Source: a virus
Reading direction: 5' to 3' (one strand)
DNA: 21,024 bases
Virus record (IMG/VR): IMGVR_UViG_3300032291_000229
Span: 1 to 21,024 of that record
Shown here piece after piece: positions 1-6,763 of the stretch. The position numbers and the translations under genes are program-made. The notes under the pieces are model-generated. The model was not told where the DNA came from and made no database searches. It saw nothing but the letters and a program-made list of their open reading frames with translations. How positions within the stretch are numbered: the stretch's first letter is position 1; every line of letters starts with the position of its first letter.

Positions 1-59
1 AAATGTTCTCAGACCGTATTGAGGACAACGCCGATAAACTAGAAAAGGAAGTTAAATAA
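1..59 (+). CDS. 3' end of an unidentified plus-strand gene (partial)
   Basis: The frame with codons in register at position 3 is open from the window edge to a TAA at 57-59. It encodes a short acidic, helix-prone tail that includes MFSDRIEDNADKLEKEVK. The stop lies two bases before the reductase ATG at 62. An AAGGAA at 45-50 inside this frame is placed to act as the reductase ribosome-binding site. This tight spacing suggests that the two genes are co-transcribed and coupled. Too little is visible to assign a function. The ATG at 3 could be internal or could start a tiny ORF, so the assignment as the end of a longer gene is an inference. Confidence 0.45.
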   Translation, partial: MFSDRIEDNADKLEKEVK

Positions 60-61
60 TA

Positions 62-1969
62 ATGACAGCATACAACATGACCCCGTACAACACATTCATC
101 GCCAAGAGCCGCTACAGCCGTTACTTGGATGATAAAGGTCGTCGTGAACACTGGGATGAAACAGTAGCAAGGTACTTTGACTTTATGGAACACCATTTAG
201 CAACAAAACAGAACTACCATCTACCTTTTGAATTGCGTGATGAATTAGAGCAAGCAGTAATCAATTTAGAAGTAGTACCATCTATGCGTGCAGTTATGAC
301 AGCAGGACCTGCGCTAGAGCGTCAGAATGTCGCAGCATTTAACTGTTCTTATTTACCAATCGACGACCCCAAAGCCTTTGACGAAGCAATGTACATCCTT
401 CTCTGTGGCACTGGTGTCGGTTTCTCTGTGGAGCAACAATATGTTTCTAAGTTACCTGAAGTGCCGACTCAGTTGTTTGATAGTAAGACTTCTATTGTTG
501 TGTCGGATTCTAAAGAAGGATGGGCAAAATCACTTCGCCAACTCATCGCTCTTTTGTATGCTGGCGAGATTCCAAAATTTGACGTATCTCGAGTTAGACC
601 AGCAGGAGCAAGACTCAAAACTTTCGGAGGACGTGCTTCTGGACCCGGACCTTTGGAAGAACTTTATCGCTTCTGTGTCGCCAAGTTCAAAGGGGCAGTT
701 GGTCGGCGTCTCAGTTCCCTTGAGTGCCATGATATTCTGTGCAAAATCGGGGAAGTTGTTGTTGTGGGCGGAGTCCGACGGTCAGCAATGATTAGTCTGT
801 CTGATTTGTCAGACGACAAGATGGCTCACGCTAAAGCAGGTAACTGGTGGGATGGTCAAGGACAGCGTGCCTTAGCTAACAATTCAGCAACATACACAGA
901 AACACCGTCTATCGGTCAGTTCATGCGGGAATGGAGTTCGATTTATGAATCACACAGCGGAGAGCGTGGAATCTTCAACAGAGAAGCAAGCCAACATCAA
1001 GCAGCTAAGAATGGACGACGTGATGCTTCTTATGCTTTTGGTACAAATCCTTGCAGTGAGATTATTCTCCGTCCTTATCAATTCTGTAATCTGTCTTCTT
1101 GTATTATTCGCAGTACCGATACTATCGATGATATTAGTCGGAAGATTCGTCTTGCAACCATTCTTGGTACATTCCAAGCATCGTTAACAGACTTCCCATA
1201 CTTGCGTAAGATTTGGCAAAAGAACACAGAAGAAGAAGCACTCTTAGGTGTGTCGATGACTGGTATTTGCGACAATACACTGCTCAATAACCCTGATGAT
1301 GAATCATTACCTGCTCGATTGGAGGCTCTCCGTGACCTTGCTGTTTCTACAAACGCTGAATATGCTGACAGTATTGGCATTAACCGTTCTGTTGCTGTTA
1401 CTGCCGTTAAACCTGAAGGAACTGTTTCTCAGCTCTGCTCTACTGCAAGCGGTATTCATCCTCAACATAGTAAGTATTATATTAGACGTGTTCGTGCTGA
1501 TAATAAAGACCCGCTAACTCAGTTCATGATTCAAGCTGGTTTCGTTGCAGAGCCTTGCGTAATGAAGCCTGATTCAACAACAGTATTTAGTTTCCCTGTT
1601 GCTGTGGCGGACGGCGCATTACTGCGTGAAGACTTGACAGCGATTCAGCATCTGCGCTTATGGTTAATCTTCCAGCGTCACTACTGTGAGCATAAGCCGT
1701 CTGTAACTATCTCTGTATTAGAGAACGAATGGATGGATGTTGGTGCATGGACATTTAAGCACTTCGATGAAGTTACTGGTGTGTCGTTCCTGCCGATGGA
1801 TGGTGGCACTTACAAGCAAGCGCCTTATGAGGAGTGTGACGAGGAGACTTACAACAAGTTAAAGTCGTTAGTTCCTGAGACGGTAGACTGGGAGAACTTC
1901 AAAGAGTATGACGATAATGTCGAAGGCGCTCAAACCTTGAGCTGTACAGCAGGAGGTTGTGAAATCTAA
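62..1969 (+). CDS. nrdJ: Adenosylcobalamin-dependent (class II) ribonucleoside-triphosphate reductase
   Basis: The 635-residue protein reduces ribonucleotides to deoxyribonucleotides using a B12-generated thiyl radical, feeding phage DNA synthesis in the cytoplasm. The active-site signature NPCSE is at 329-333, giving the likely radical cysteine C331 with N329 and E333. C342 lies 11 residues further on and C95 (in FNCSYL) is upstream. These are the expected redox pair, with the same spacing as Lactobacillus leichmannii C408/C419 and C119. The C-terminus carries C628 and C633 (C-x4-C), the shuttle pair that reloads the active site. At 635 residues it is about 100 shorter than the 739-residue Lactobacillus enzyme. 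The ATG is preceded by AAGGAA, 11 bases upstream. It is the last gene of the plus-strand block and is followed by a strong terminator. No cobalamin riboswitch is visible. Family assignment is secure; substrate level (tri- versus diphosphate) is inferred from similarity to the monomeric enzymes. Confidence 0.93.
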   Translation: MTAYNMTPYNTFIAKSRYSRYLDDKGRREHWDETVARYFDFMEHHLATKQNYHLPFELRDELEQAVINLEVVPSMRAVMTAGPALERQNVAAFNCSYLPIDDPKAFDEAMYILLCGTGVGFSVEQQYVSKLPEVPTQLFDSKTSIVVSDSKEGWAKSLRQLIALLYAGEIPKFDVSRVRPAGARLKTFGGRASGPGPLEELYRFCVAKFKGAVGRRLSSLECHDILCKIGEVVVVGGVRRSAMISLSDLSDDKMAHAKAGNWWDGQGQRALANNSATYTETPSIGQFMREWSSIYESHSGERGIFNREASQHQAAKNGRRDASYAFGTNPCSEIILRPYQFCNLSSCIIRSTDTIDDISRKIRLATILGTFQASLTDFPYLRKIWQKNTEEEALLGVSMTGICDNTLLNNPDDESLPARLEALRDLAVSTNAEYADSIGINRSVAVTAVKPEGTVSQLCSTASGIHPQHSKYYIRRVRADNKDPLTQFMIQAGFVAEPCVMKPDSTTVFSFPVAVADGALLREDLTAIQHLRLWLIFQRHYCEHKPSVTISVLENEWMDVGAWTFKHFDEVTGVSFLPMDGGTYKQAPYEECDEETYNKLKSLVPETVDWENFKEYDDNVEGAQTLSCTAGGCEI

Positions 1970-1994
1970 TTCCTTGTGTGTTGTAGTGCTTGAT

Positions 1995-2019
1995 GGCAGC
2001 CCTTCGGGGCTGTCTTTTT
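1995..2019 (+). terminator. Rho-independent terminator with UUCG tetraloop
   Basis: GGCAGCCC (1995-2002) pairs with GGGCTGTC (2007-2014), giving eight base pairs with one G-U wobble. The loop TTCG is closed by a C-G pair, the extra-stable cUUCGg arrangement, and five T residues follow at 2015-2019. It sits 25 bases after the reductase stop codon and ends the plus-strand transcription unit before the convergent late genes. Confidence 0.9.
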
Positions 2020-2090
2020 ATTTCCCGTTCGGGTTATTGTGCTTAATATTTGTGCAGAAACAGAGAAACTTTACCGATAGGGAAATGTGA

Positions 2091-2180
2091 TTTTTAATGC
2101 ACATTTTGTTACACTTCACACACAAATGTTACTTTTCTTACACATTTCGCACAAAATTGTCATTTTTAACGCTTATTCTG
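2091..2180. repeat. Degenerate direct repeats rich in TTACAC and CACAAA
   Basis: Two adjacent units of 29 and 30 bases (2109-2137 and 2138-2167) both begin TTACAC, continue with a TTC/TTTC-then-CACA segment, and end in a TGTTAC/TGTCAT-like stretch before a T run. Flanking them, TTTTTAATGCACATTTTG (2091-2108) and TTTTTAACGCTTATTCTG (2163-2180) match at 14 of 18 positions. The repeats are imperfect and not palindromic as units. Function is unknown; iteron-like binding sites or decayed duplication are both possible. Confidence 0.45.
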
Positions 2181-2222
2181 CACTTTATCTTACAATCCGT
2201 TATTGTGTAAAATGTATCTCAT

Positions 2223-2261
2223 TGTGTACAATACACACGATTATGTATCATATAAGATACA
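2223..2261 (-). other. Two tandem short hairpins just after the endolysin stop
   Basis: TGTATC (2244-2249) and GATACA (2256-2261) form a six-pair stem with a six-base loop, beginning three bases after the endolysin stop in the minus-strand transcript. Next to it TGTGT (2223-2227) and ACACA (2233-2237) form a five-pair stem. Neither is followed by a T-tract on the minus strand, so a classical intrinsic terminator is not supported. They may instead cap and stabilise the 3' end of the late mRNA. Confidence 0.3.
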
Positions 2262-2263
2262 AT

Positions 2264-2698
2264 TTACTTGAACGGACGAGTGCCTTGGCGGTCAATAATC
2301 AGAGCCTGTCTACGAGGTGCTGTAGAATCCGTATTAGGAACGCTTATATGCGTCCATGAGCCGAATTCTTCAATGATTTGGTCATACCCTATGTTGGCTT
2401 TAATGCACGCCTCTACAACCTCTTTAGGGGTCATTCCGGGGACTCTAATATCTGCTGCGCATCCGATACGGTGTTGACTGGTATCTTTAGAGCCAACTGA
2501 GTCATTGACTGCCTTAGACCTAAAGCCAGAGTTTAAAAGAATGGGTTTGTTAAGCAAAGCTCTAACTTCTTCGAGTAGACCAGCTAAACGAACTAGATTA
2601 GCAATCTCTGAAGCATTGGGTGTATTGTCTAATCCTTTACGCTCCGCTACTTCTGAGCGAGTTAATTCTTCAAGTGTAAAGTGTTCACTTAGTTGCAT
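2264..2698 (-). CDS. Endolysin, M15-family peptidase (D-Ala-D-Ala carboxypeptidase-like)
   Basis: The 144-residue protein most resembles the Peptidase_M15_3 family, zinc peptidases that cut peptide cross-links of peptidoglycan. Zinc-binding signatures are visible: H76-x6-D83 in SQHRIGCAADI, and H117 in SWTHISV, with E110/E111 as candidates for the catalytic glutamate. The N-terminus (HFTLEELTRSE) and the NSGFRS segment at 56-61 are also typical. There is no signal peptide or cell-wall-binding domain, so export should depend on the holin. The ATG lies inside the end of the holin gene (14-base overlap), giving a holin-endolysin cassette at the very end of the late block. The exact bond cleaved cannot be read from sequence. 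Confidence 0.88.
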   Translation of the reverse strand: MQLSEHFTLEELTRSEVAERKGLDNTPNASEIANLVRLAGLLEEVRALLNKPILLNSGFRSKAVNDSVGSKDTSQHRIGCAADIRVPGMTPKEVVEACIKANIGYDQIIEEFGSWTHISVPNTDSTAPRRQALIIDRQGTRPFK

Positions 2699-3098
2699 CT
2701 TTTTCTTTCGCTTTCATATCCATTATCTTCTCAAGAGTACGTCCGCCAAAATAGAAAGACATAATCAACATACCCCATTGACCTAACAGTTCAACATAGG
2801 CTTTGTTTGTATCCAAGTCAAACGCAGACATCATGGCAAAGATGAAGTAACCGCCTAGGATGAACAATAAAGTCATTGGGCGAATGTTCTTAGATAGCCA
2901 TGAATCACTAGCCATGTCAGCTTGGAGCCTTGCAGTCAGTTCATGCTGTTCTGCAGCATCAGCATTTATCTTTGCCAACTCACCATTCTGTTGCATCTCT
3001 AAGAGTTTTAGCTTAGCCTGTTCCGCCTGAGCTGGGTCAGGAAAGACTTTATCTAAAATCTTGCCACCAATATCAAGTAACGCACCTAATGGAAACAT
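2685..3098 (-). CDS. Holin, GTA_holin_3TM-like
   Basis: The 137-residue membrane protein has the organisation of the holin family first linked to gene-transfer-agent release. It has an amphipathic N-terminal segment (1-19), a charged helical region (22-65), then SWLSKNIRPMT followed by a hydrophobic segment at about 73-92 and another at about 103-118, and a basic tail. The W-x4-N-x-RP entry into the first membrane segment and the GGRTLEK after the last one are family-typical as I recall them. It would permeabilise the inner membrane at the end of infection and release or activate the endolysin, whose gene overlaps its 3' end. AAAGGA precedes the ATG. Family assignment is good; the number of true membrane passes is uncertain. 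Confidence 0.82.
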   Translation of the reverse strand: MFPLGALLDIGGKILDKVFPDPAQAEQAKLKLLEMQQNGELAKINADAAEQHELTARLQADMASDSWLSKNIRPMTLLFILGGYFIFAMMSAFDLDTNKAYVELLGQWGMLIMSFYFGGRTLEKIMDMKAKEKDATK

Positions 3099-3123
3099 TG
3101 TTTTATTCCTTTCTTCTTAATTT

Positions 3124-3564
3124 TTACTTGTCGCCCCAGACAATGAGATAAGACACTACTGCGGCAACTAAAAAGCAATACATCTGTACTCGACGAACTG
3201 CTTTCATGTCGCTGTCAAACATCTTTTTGTTTTGTGCTTCTTGTTTGATTATTCTTTGTTTAATGACTAGAACATCGTCCCATGCTTTGGGACCATATTT
3301 GTTCACTACTTCTGCTTTCATACGAAGTTCCATCTTCTTTACTTCTTGGACTAATTCGTATTCTTTAAGAGCCTTCACAACGGTAGTGTCAGGGACAAAC
3401 TGTTGTGCTTTACGCCTCTCAGCAGCTTTCTGTTGTGCTACCTCAGCCCCGTCCTTCTGGACGTTTTCAATACTTTTGGTTAATGATTTAGCACTCTCAC
3501 GAGCAACATCTAAGCTACCTGTAAGAGTCTTGACTCCTTCGTTTATTCCGTATTGGTCTGACAT
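3124..3564 (-). CDS. Coiled-coil protein with C-terminal membrane anchor, lysis-cassette neighbour
   Basis: The 146-residue protein has a long, charged, Ala/Lys/Glu/Gln-rich helical region (about 15-120) and one hydrophobic segment at 127-143 (QMYCFLVAAVVSYLIVW) followed by a short polar end. A GPKAWDD motif at 91-97 interrupts the helices. It is encoded directly upstream of the holin and endolysin. The anchor is at the C-terminus, unlike classical inner-membrane spanins, which are anchored at the N-terminus. I recall related proteins of unknown function next to lysis genes in aquatic podophages. It could be a lysis accessory protein or an internal virion/membrane component. I see no lipoprotein partner gene that would complete a spanin pair. 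Confidence 0.7.
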   Translation of the reverse strand: MSDQYGINEGVKTLTGSLDVARESAKSLTKSIENVQKDGAEVAQQKAAERRKAQQFVPDTTVVKALKEYELVQEVKKMELRMKAEVVNKYGPKAWDDVLVIKQRIIKQEAQNKKMFDSDMKAVRRVQMYCFLVAAVVSYLIVWGDK

Positions 3565-3591
3565 AGTTCTTCATTGTGTGTATAGTGTGTA

Positions 3592-5625
3592 TTATTGTTG
3601 TGTTTGTAGTTGTCTTAACCGTTGTTCAATTTGCTCACGAGTAACGGATGTTGGAGCAGTTGGTGCAGCTTGCAGTGCTTGACCGCTTTCACGTCCTTGT
3701 TGAGCTGACGTAATGCTGACAGTGCCACCAATCAGCGCATCAGAAGCAAGGTAATCTGTGGCAGACTTCATCTGAGTTGACAGTTTCTGTCCTGCTTTGA
3801 GACGAGCCGCATCCCGAATAAAAGACTGTCCTTGTGGATTAGTCATCATCCATGCTAACTTCTCTGGTCTATTCACAGCCCCGGAGATGGTGTCCCAAGC
3901 ATCTTGTGCAAAGTTAGTTACCATTCTTGCCTTATAGCCACCAGCAACACCAGCAGCTTCGCCAGTGTTCCGACCTAAAACAGAAGCATTGTCTTGTGGA
4001 ACAGCTACTTTACGAGTTACCGTATCTAAGTCACGAATCAGAGTATTGACTTTAGCTTTTTCTGCTGGAGTTTGGAACAAGAAATCATTGGTATTGATTG
4101 CACCTGCCTCTGGTTTCTGTTTAGCAATATCTTTTAGATTTGTTAACAGTTTTGTCAAATCACCCCCAGATTGCTCAATTACAGTACCCATCGCACGACT
4201 GCGCAAGCTGTCAAGAATCTCAGGACGGCTATTTTCTAACGCTTTAAACATAGTTATACGTTCAGTCGGTGTGGCGGTTTGTAAGCGAGAAACGACATCG
4301 GTAGGGTCATTTGGATTAGCAAAGAAACGAACAAGAGTTTGTTCTTGAAAATCCTTAACCGTCTGCAATCCTGTTTTAAAGTTTTCACGAGCTGCAATAA
4401 GTTTATCTGCTCCTTTTATTCCTTGTAGATTAGCTGCATCTAAGTCAGCTCGAAACGCATTTAATACATCACGAGATAGTTTTTTCATTGAACCGCTTGT
4501 GACATTACCTACCTGTACACCGCCATCAGAATATGAACCTGTTTTAGCTGCCTTACCCCAAGACTCTAAGTTTTTTTGTAGTTCGTTAATTGTAAGTTTA
4601 ACTGTTTCAGGCTGTCCTTTTACAGCAATTTGATTCCCTTGTGCATCTACCAGTAACGATGGTTCAGCCTCTTTACTAAGATTAGACTTAACTTTTTTAA
4701 GGTTGTTTGCATATGCTTGTAAGTCAAGAGGCATACCTTCTGCACTGTATGTCTGTATTTCTTCATCAAGTACTCTATTTACATTAGCCGTGTCAAAAAT
4801 ACGCTCGTCGCCAGCTTCTGCTTTAGCAGCATTAAAATTACGACGATTATCAACACGAAATTTATTTAATACCCGATTATTTTGATACGCAAACGCATCT
4901 TCGGCGCCTTTAGCGATTTGAGTCACAGTTAGGTTTGGATTCTTGGAGAACTGCTGAATCTTGTTTGCAAAGTCTTCTGCCGAGGCGACATTGGCTAAAC
5001 CAGCTTGTTTAAAGATTGGTTGTCCTTCTGCAGTTGCGGCGACATTGGCTTCTTCACGCAATAAACTTTGTGAGCCTGTCCGTTGACCAGCAGTAGCTGT
5101 CATACCTGTCTCTGGTAGTTCTGTGGCTTTAGGTACTTGCGGTACACGGGTACGGGCGACATTGGCTAAACCAGCTACACCAGCAGGTAATAGACCAAAC
5201 AATGTCTGAGCAACAGGGCTTTCAGGGGCATAGAACTTAGCCGCTACGTTAGTGACACCACCTAGCAAACCACCACCAAGAGCAAGTGCTGGGTTTAATG
5301 TAGCAGCGCCAGTGACAGCAGCCGATGGAGTAAAACCTTCCATGAAGTTGTAGGCAAACTGCCCTGCGCCACTACGAGGCTCTGCAGGAACACCCAGTTC
5401 TTGACGCATTACCTGAGTTGGAGACGGTTCTGCTTGTCCACCAAGATAGTTTAAAATTGCGTTAGGTAAGTTTGCAACTTCTAAAGGAAGACCGACTAAT
5501 CCAGCACTTCCTGACGCAGCACCACCAGCCGCTGATTTTAGAGTCGAAGCAATCGAAGACTCTGACTTTTGTGCTTGAAGTTCTTGAAGCCTTGCTATAA
5601 TTGCATCACGAGTATATTCAGCCAT
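3592..5625 (-). CDS. Putative internal virion / DNA ejection protein (677 aa)
   Basis: This large protein is encoded between the other internal-virion-like genes and the lysis cassette, where short-tailed phages commonly encode ejection proteins. The N-terminal third is Ala/Gly/Leu-rich, with hydrophobic Gly-rich stretches around residues 30-170 that could insert into membranes. The rest is long, charged and helical. The motif at 5-19 (TRDAIIARLQELQAQ) recurs at 662-676 (TREQIEQRLRQLQTQ), so both ends carry a similar amphipathic helix. No catalytic motif, such as a lytic transglycosylase signature, was recognised. AGGAT precedes the ATG. The ejection role rests on position and composition; another virion-associated role is possible. 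Confidence 0.6.
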   Translation of the reverse strand: MAEYTRDAIIARLQELQAQKSESSIASTLKSAAGGAASGSAGLVGLPLEVANLPNAILNYLGGQAEPSPTQVMRQELGVPAEPRSGAGQFAYNFMEGFTPSAAVTGAATLNPALALGGGLLGGVTNVAAKFYAPESPVAQTLFGLLPAGVAGLANVARTRVPQVPKATELPETGMTATAGQRTGSQSLLREEANVAATAEGQPIFKQAGLANVASAEDFANKIQQFSKNPNLTVTQIAKGAEDAFAYQNNRVLNKFRVDNRRNFNAAKAEAGDERIFDTANVNRVLDEEIQTYSAEGMPLDLQAYANNLKKVKSNLSKEAEPSLLVDAQGNQIAVKGQPETVKLTINELQKNLESWGKAAKTGSYSDGGVQVGNVTSGSMKKLSRDVLNAFRADLDAANLQGIKGADKLIAARENFKTGLQTVKDFQEQTLVRFFANPNDPTDVVSRLQTATPTERITMFKALENSRPEILDSLRSRAMGTVIEQSGGDLTKLLTNLKDIAKQKPEAGAINTNDFLFQTPAEKAKVNTLIRDLDTVTRKVAVPQDNASVLGRNTGEAAGVAGGYKARMVTNFAQDAWDTISGAVNRPEKLAWMMTNPQGQSFIRDAARLKAGQKLSTQMKSATDYLASDALIGGTVSITSAQQGRESGQALQAAPTAPTSVTREQIEQRLRQLQTQQ

Positions 5626-5635
5626 TTTAATCCTA

Positions 5636-6754
5636 TTATTGTAGTGCAGCCTGTAATTCTTCTGCTGTCATTTGGTCAAGAGGTTTGCTTAATTTAATCT
5701 TAGGCTGCTCAACTAGACCTAACGGAACTTTTGGTGTATAACCAGCAAACGAACCTTGATTTTGACGGAAGTAATCTAACCCAGTCTTTGCTTCATTATA
5801 AATATCACGGTTAACCTTAGTCAAGGTTGTTAATACTTGCTGTACACCTTCAGGTGATTTTACCAGATTTGGCAGACCTTCGAGGGCTGTTTTTACGTCA
5901 ATGTTCGATGGGTTCGTGCCGTACTGCTTAATAACACCTTGTAACAAGTTAATCAACTCTTTGTTGTAGGCTTCTGTGTTTGCCAATACTTTTGTAGCAT
6001 TAGATGTATTTACACCCAGTCCCTGTAATAGACCCAATGTTGCTGTTCGTGCTTCCGCAACACTACCACTAATCACGCCTCTGTCGAGCAAAGACTGCAT
6101 ACGCTCTAATGTTGGCAATGTCTTAGCAGCCATGTTTAATGAAGTGGCATAGTCTTTAGCTTGCGAAGCATCCAGTTCTAAGACATTCTTAGGACCTTGA
6201 TTAGTAATCGATAGGTTTTGCTTAGATGTAAAGCGGCTATAAGGAGCACCTAATTGCTGGATGATGTTTCCATCTTTATCAACCAATACTTTTTGTACCA
6301 TTTCCGGAGAGCCGGGAACACCAACTTCAATCTCTTTACGACCTAATTGACGAGTTTCTTCTAGTGTCTTGCCTAAAGTAGCGGTTTTCTGCATTTGACC
6401 TTGAGCCAACATAACCATCTGACGAGCACCTGCGGCATCGCCTTGCTGGTTTAGAAACTGTGCTGCTTGAGCCAACCCTTGTGGAGTATTAGTATCAAAC
6501 TGTTGCTGTGCTTGCTGACGCAAACCAATTAATCGTTCTTGCGGGTCTTGTTGTCCTAAGACACCACGCAGCGCTTGTGCGCCACGTTCAGCGAAAACAT
6601 TGGTTTGTCCTAAGATGCCTCCAAGAAGATTAACACCAGCGGATTGTCCTGCTTTGGCTACAGCTTGTTCACGAGCAATAGCTAATCCTTCAGGACTTGT
6701 CCCAAATAGTGAATTAACAACTCCGAGTTCTTCTTTGTCAAATAAATCTGCCAT
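5636..6754 (-). CDS. Putative internal virion / DNA ejection protein (372 aa)
   Basis: The 372-residue protein is Gln/Ala/Leu-rich and mostly helical, with no signal peptide or clear membrane segment. The N-terminal part (1-130) contains Gly-rich hydrophobic stretches and repeated Gln-Ala runs. A short beta-like section follows (VPGSPEMVQKVLVDKDGNII, about 145-165), then a long helical C-terminal half. It ends in the helix QMTAEELQAALQ. The ribosome-binding site AAGGA overlaps the stop codon of the upstream 645-residue gene (TAAGGA), so the two are coupled. Its place as the middle of three large Ala/Gln-rich late genes parallels the ejection-protein trio of P22-like and T7-like phages. The role is inferred from context. 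Confidence 0.55.
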   Translation of the reverse strand: MADLFDKEELGVVNSLFGTSPEGLAIAREQAVAKAGQSAGVNLLGGILGQTNVFAERGAQALRGVLGQQDPQERLIGLRQQAQQQFDTNTPQGLAQAAQFLNQQGDAAGARQMVMLAQGQMQKTATLGKTLEETRQLGRKEIEVGVPGSPEMVQKVLVDKDGNIIQQLGAPYSRFTSKQNLSITNQGPKNVLELDASQAKDYATSLNMAAKTLPTLERMQSLLDRGVISGSVAEARTATLGLLQGLGVNTSNATKVLANTEAYNKELINLLQGVIKQYGTNPSNIDVKTALEGLPNLVKSPEGVQQVLTTLTKVNRDIYNEAKTGLDYFRQNQGSFAGYTPKVPLGLVEQPKIKLSKPLDQMTAEELQAALQ

Positions 6755-6763
6755 AATCGTTCC

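Larger units (their letters stand above)
1970..2263. other. AT-rich convergent intergenic region
   Basis: These 294 bases lie between the 3' ends of the reductase (plus) and the endolysin (minus). I find no coding frame of useful length on either strand. It holds the plus-strand terminator, a short CCC-GTTC-GGG hairpin at 2024-2033, degenerate direct repeats at 2091-2180, and two small hairpins next to the endolysin stop at 2223-2261. No tRNA or recognisable RNA gene is seen. The main role is probably insulation of the two opposing transcription units. Confidence 0.7.

Noticed and set aside
327-791. A 154-residue plus-strand ORF in another frame within the reductase
   Set aside because: Overlaps catalytic-domain codons of a well-supported gene and shows no recognisable protein features.
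2068-2085. ACTTTACCGATAGGGAAA, reminiscent of a T7-type phage promoter core (ATAGGGA)
   Set aside because: Only the last part matches, it appears once in the window, and it would fire against the late genes; no phage RNA polymerase gene is seen here.
2091-2180. CRISPR array in the repeat region
   Set aside because: Only two imperfect direct units with no spacers between them and no associated genes.
2203-2232. TTGTGT-18-TACAAT as a plus-strand promoter in the convergent gap
   Set aside because: The -35 box is poor, and any transcript would be antisense to the lysis genes. AT-rich sequence gives such matches by chance.
2087-2359. A 90-residue plus-strand ORF in the convergent gap
   Set aside because: It runs from AT-rich repeats into the antisense of the endolysin gene, has no ribosome-binding site and an unprotein-like Ile/Cys/His-rich composition.
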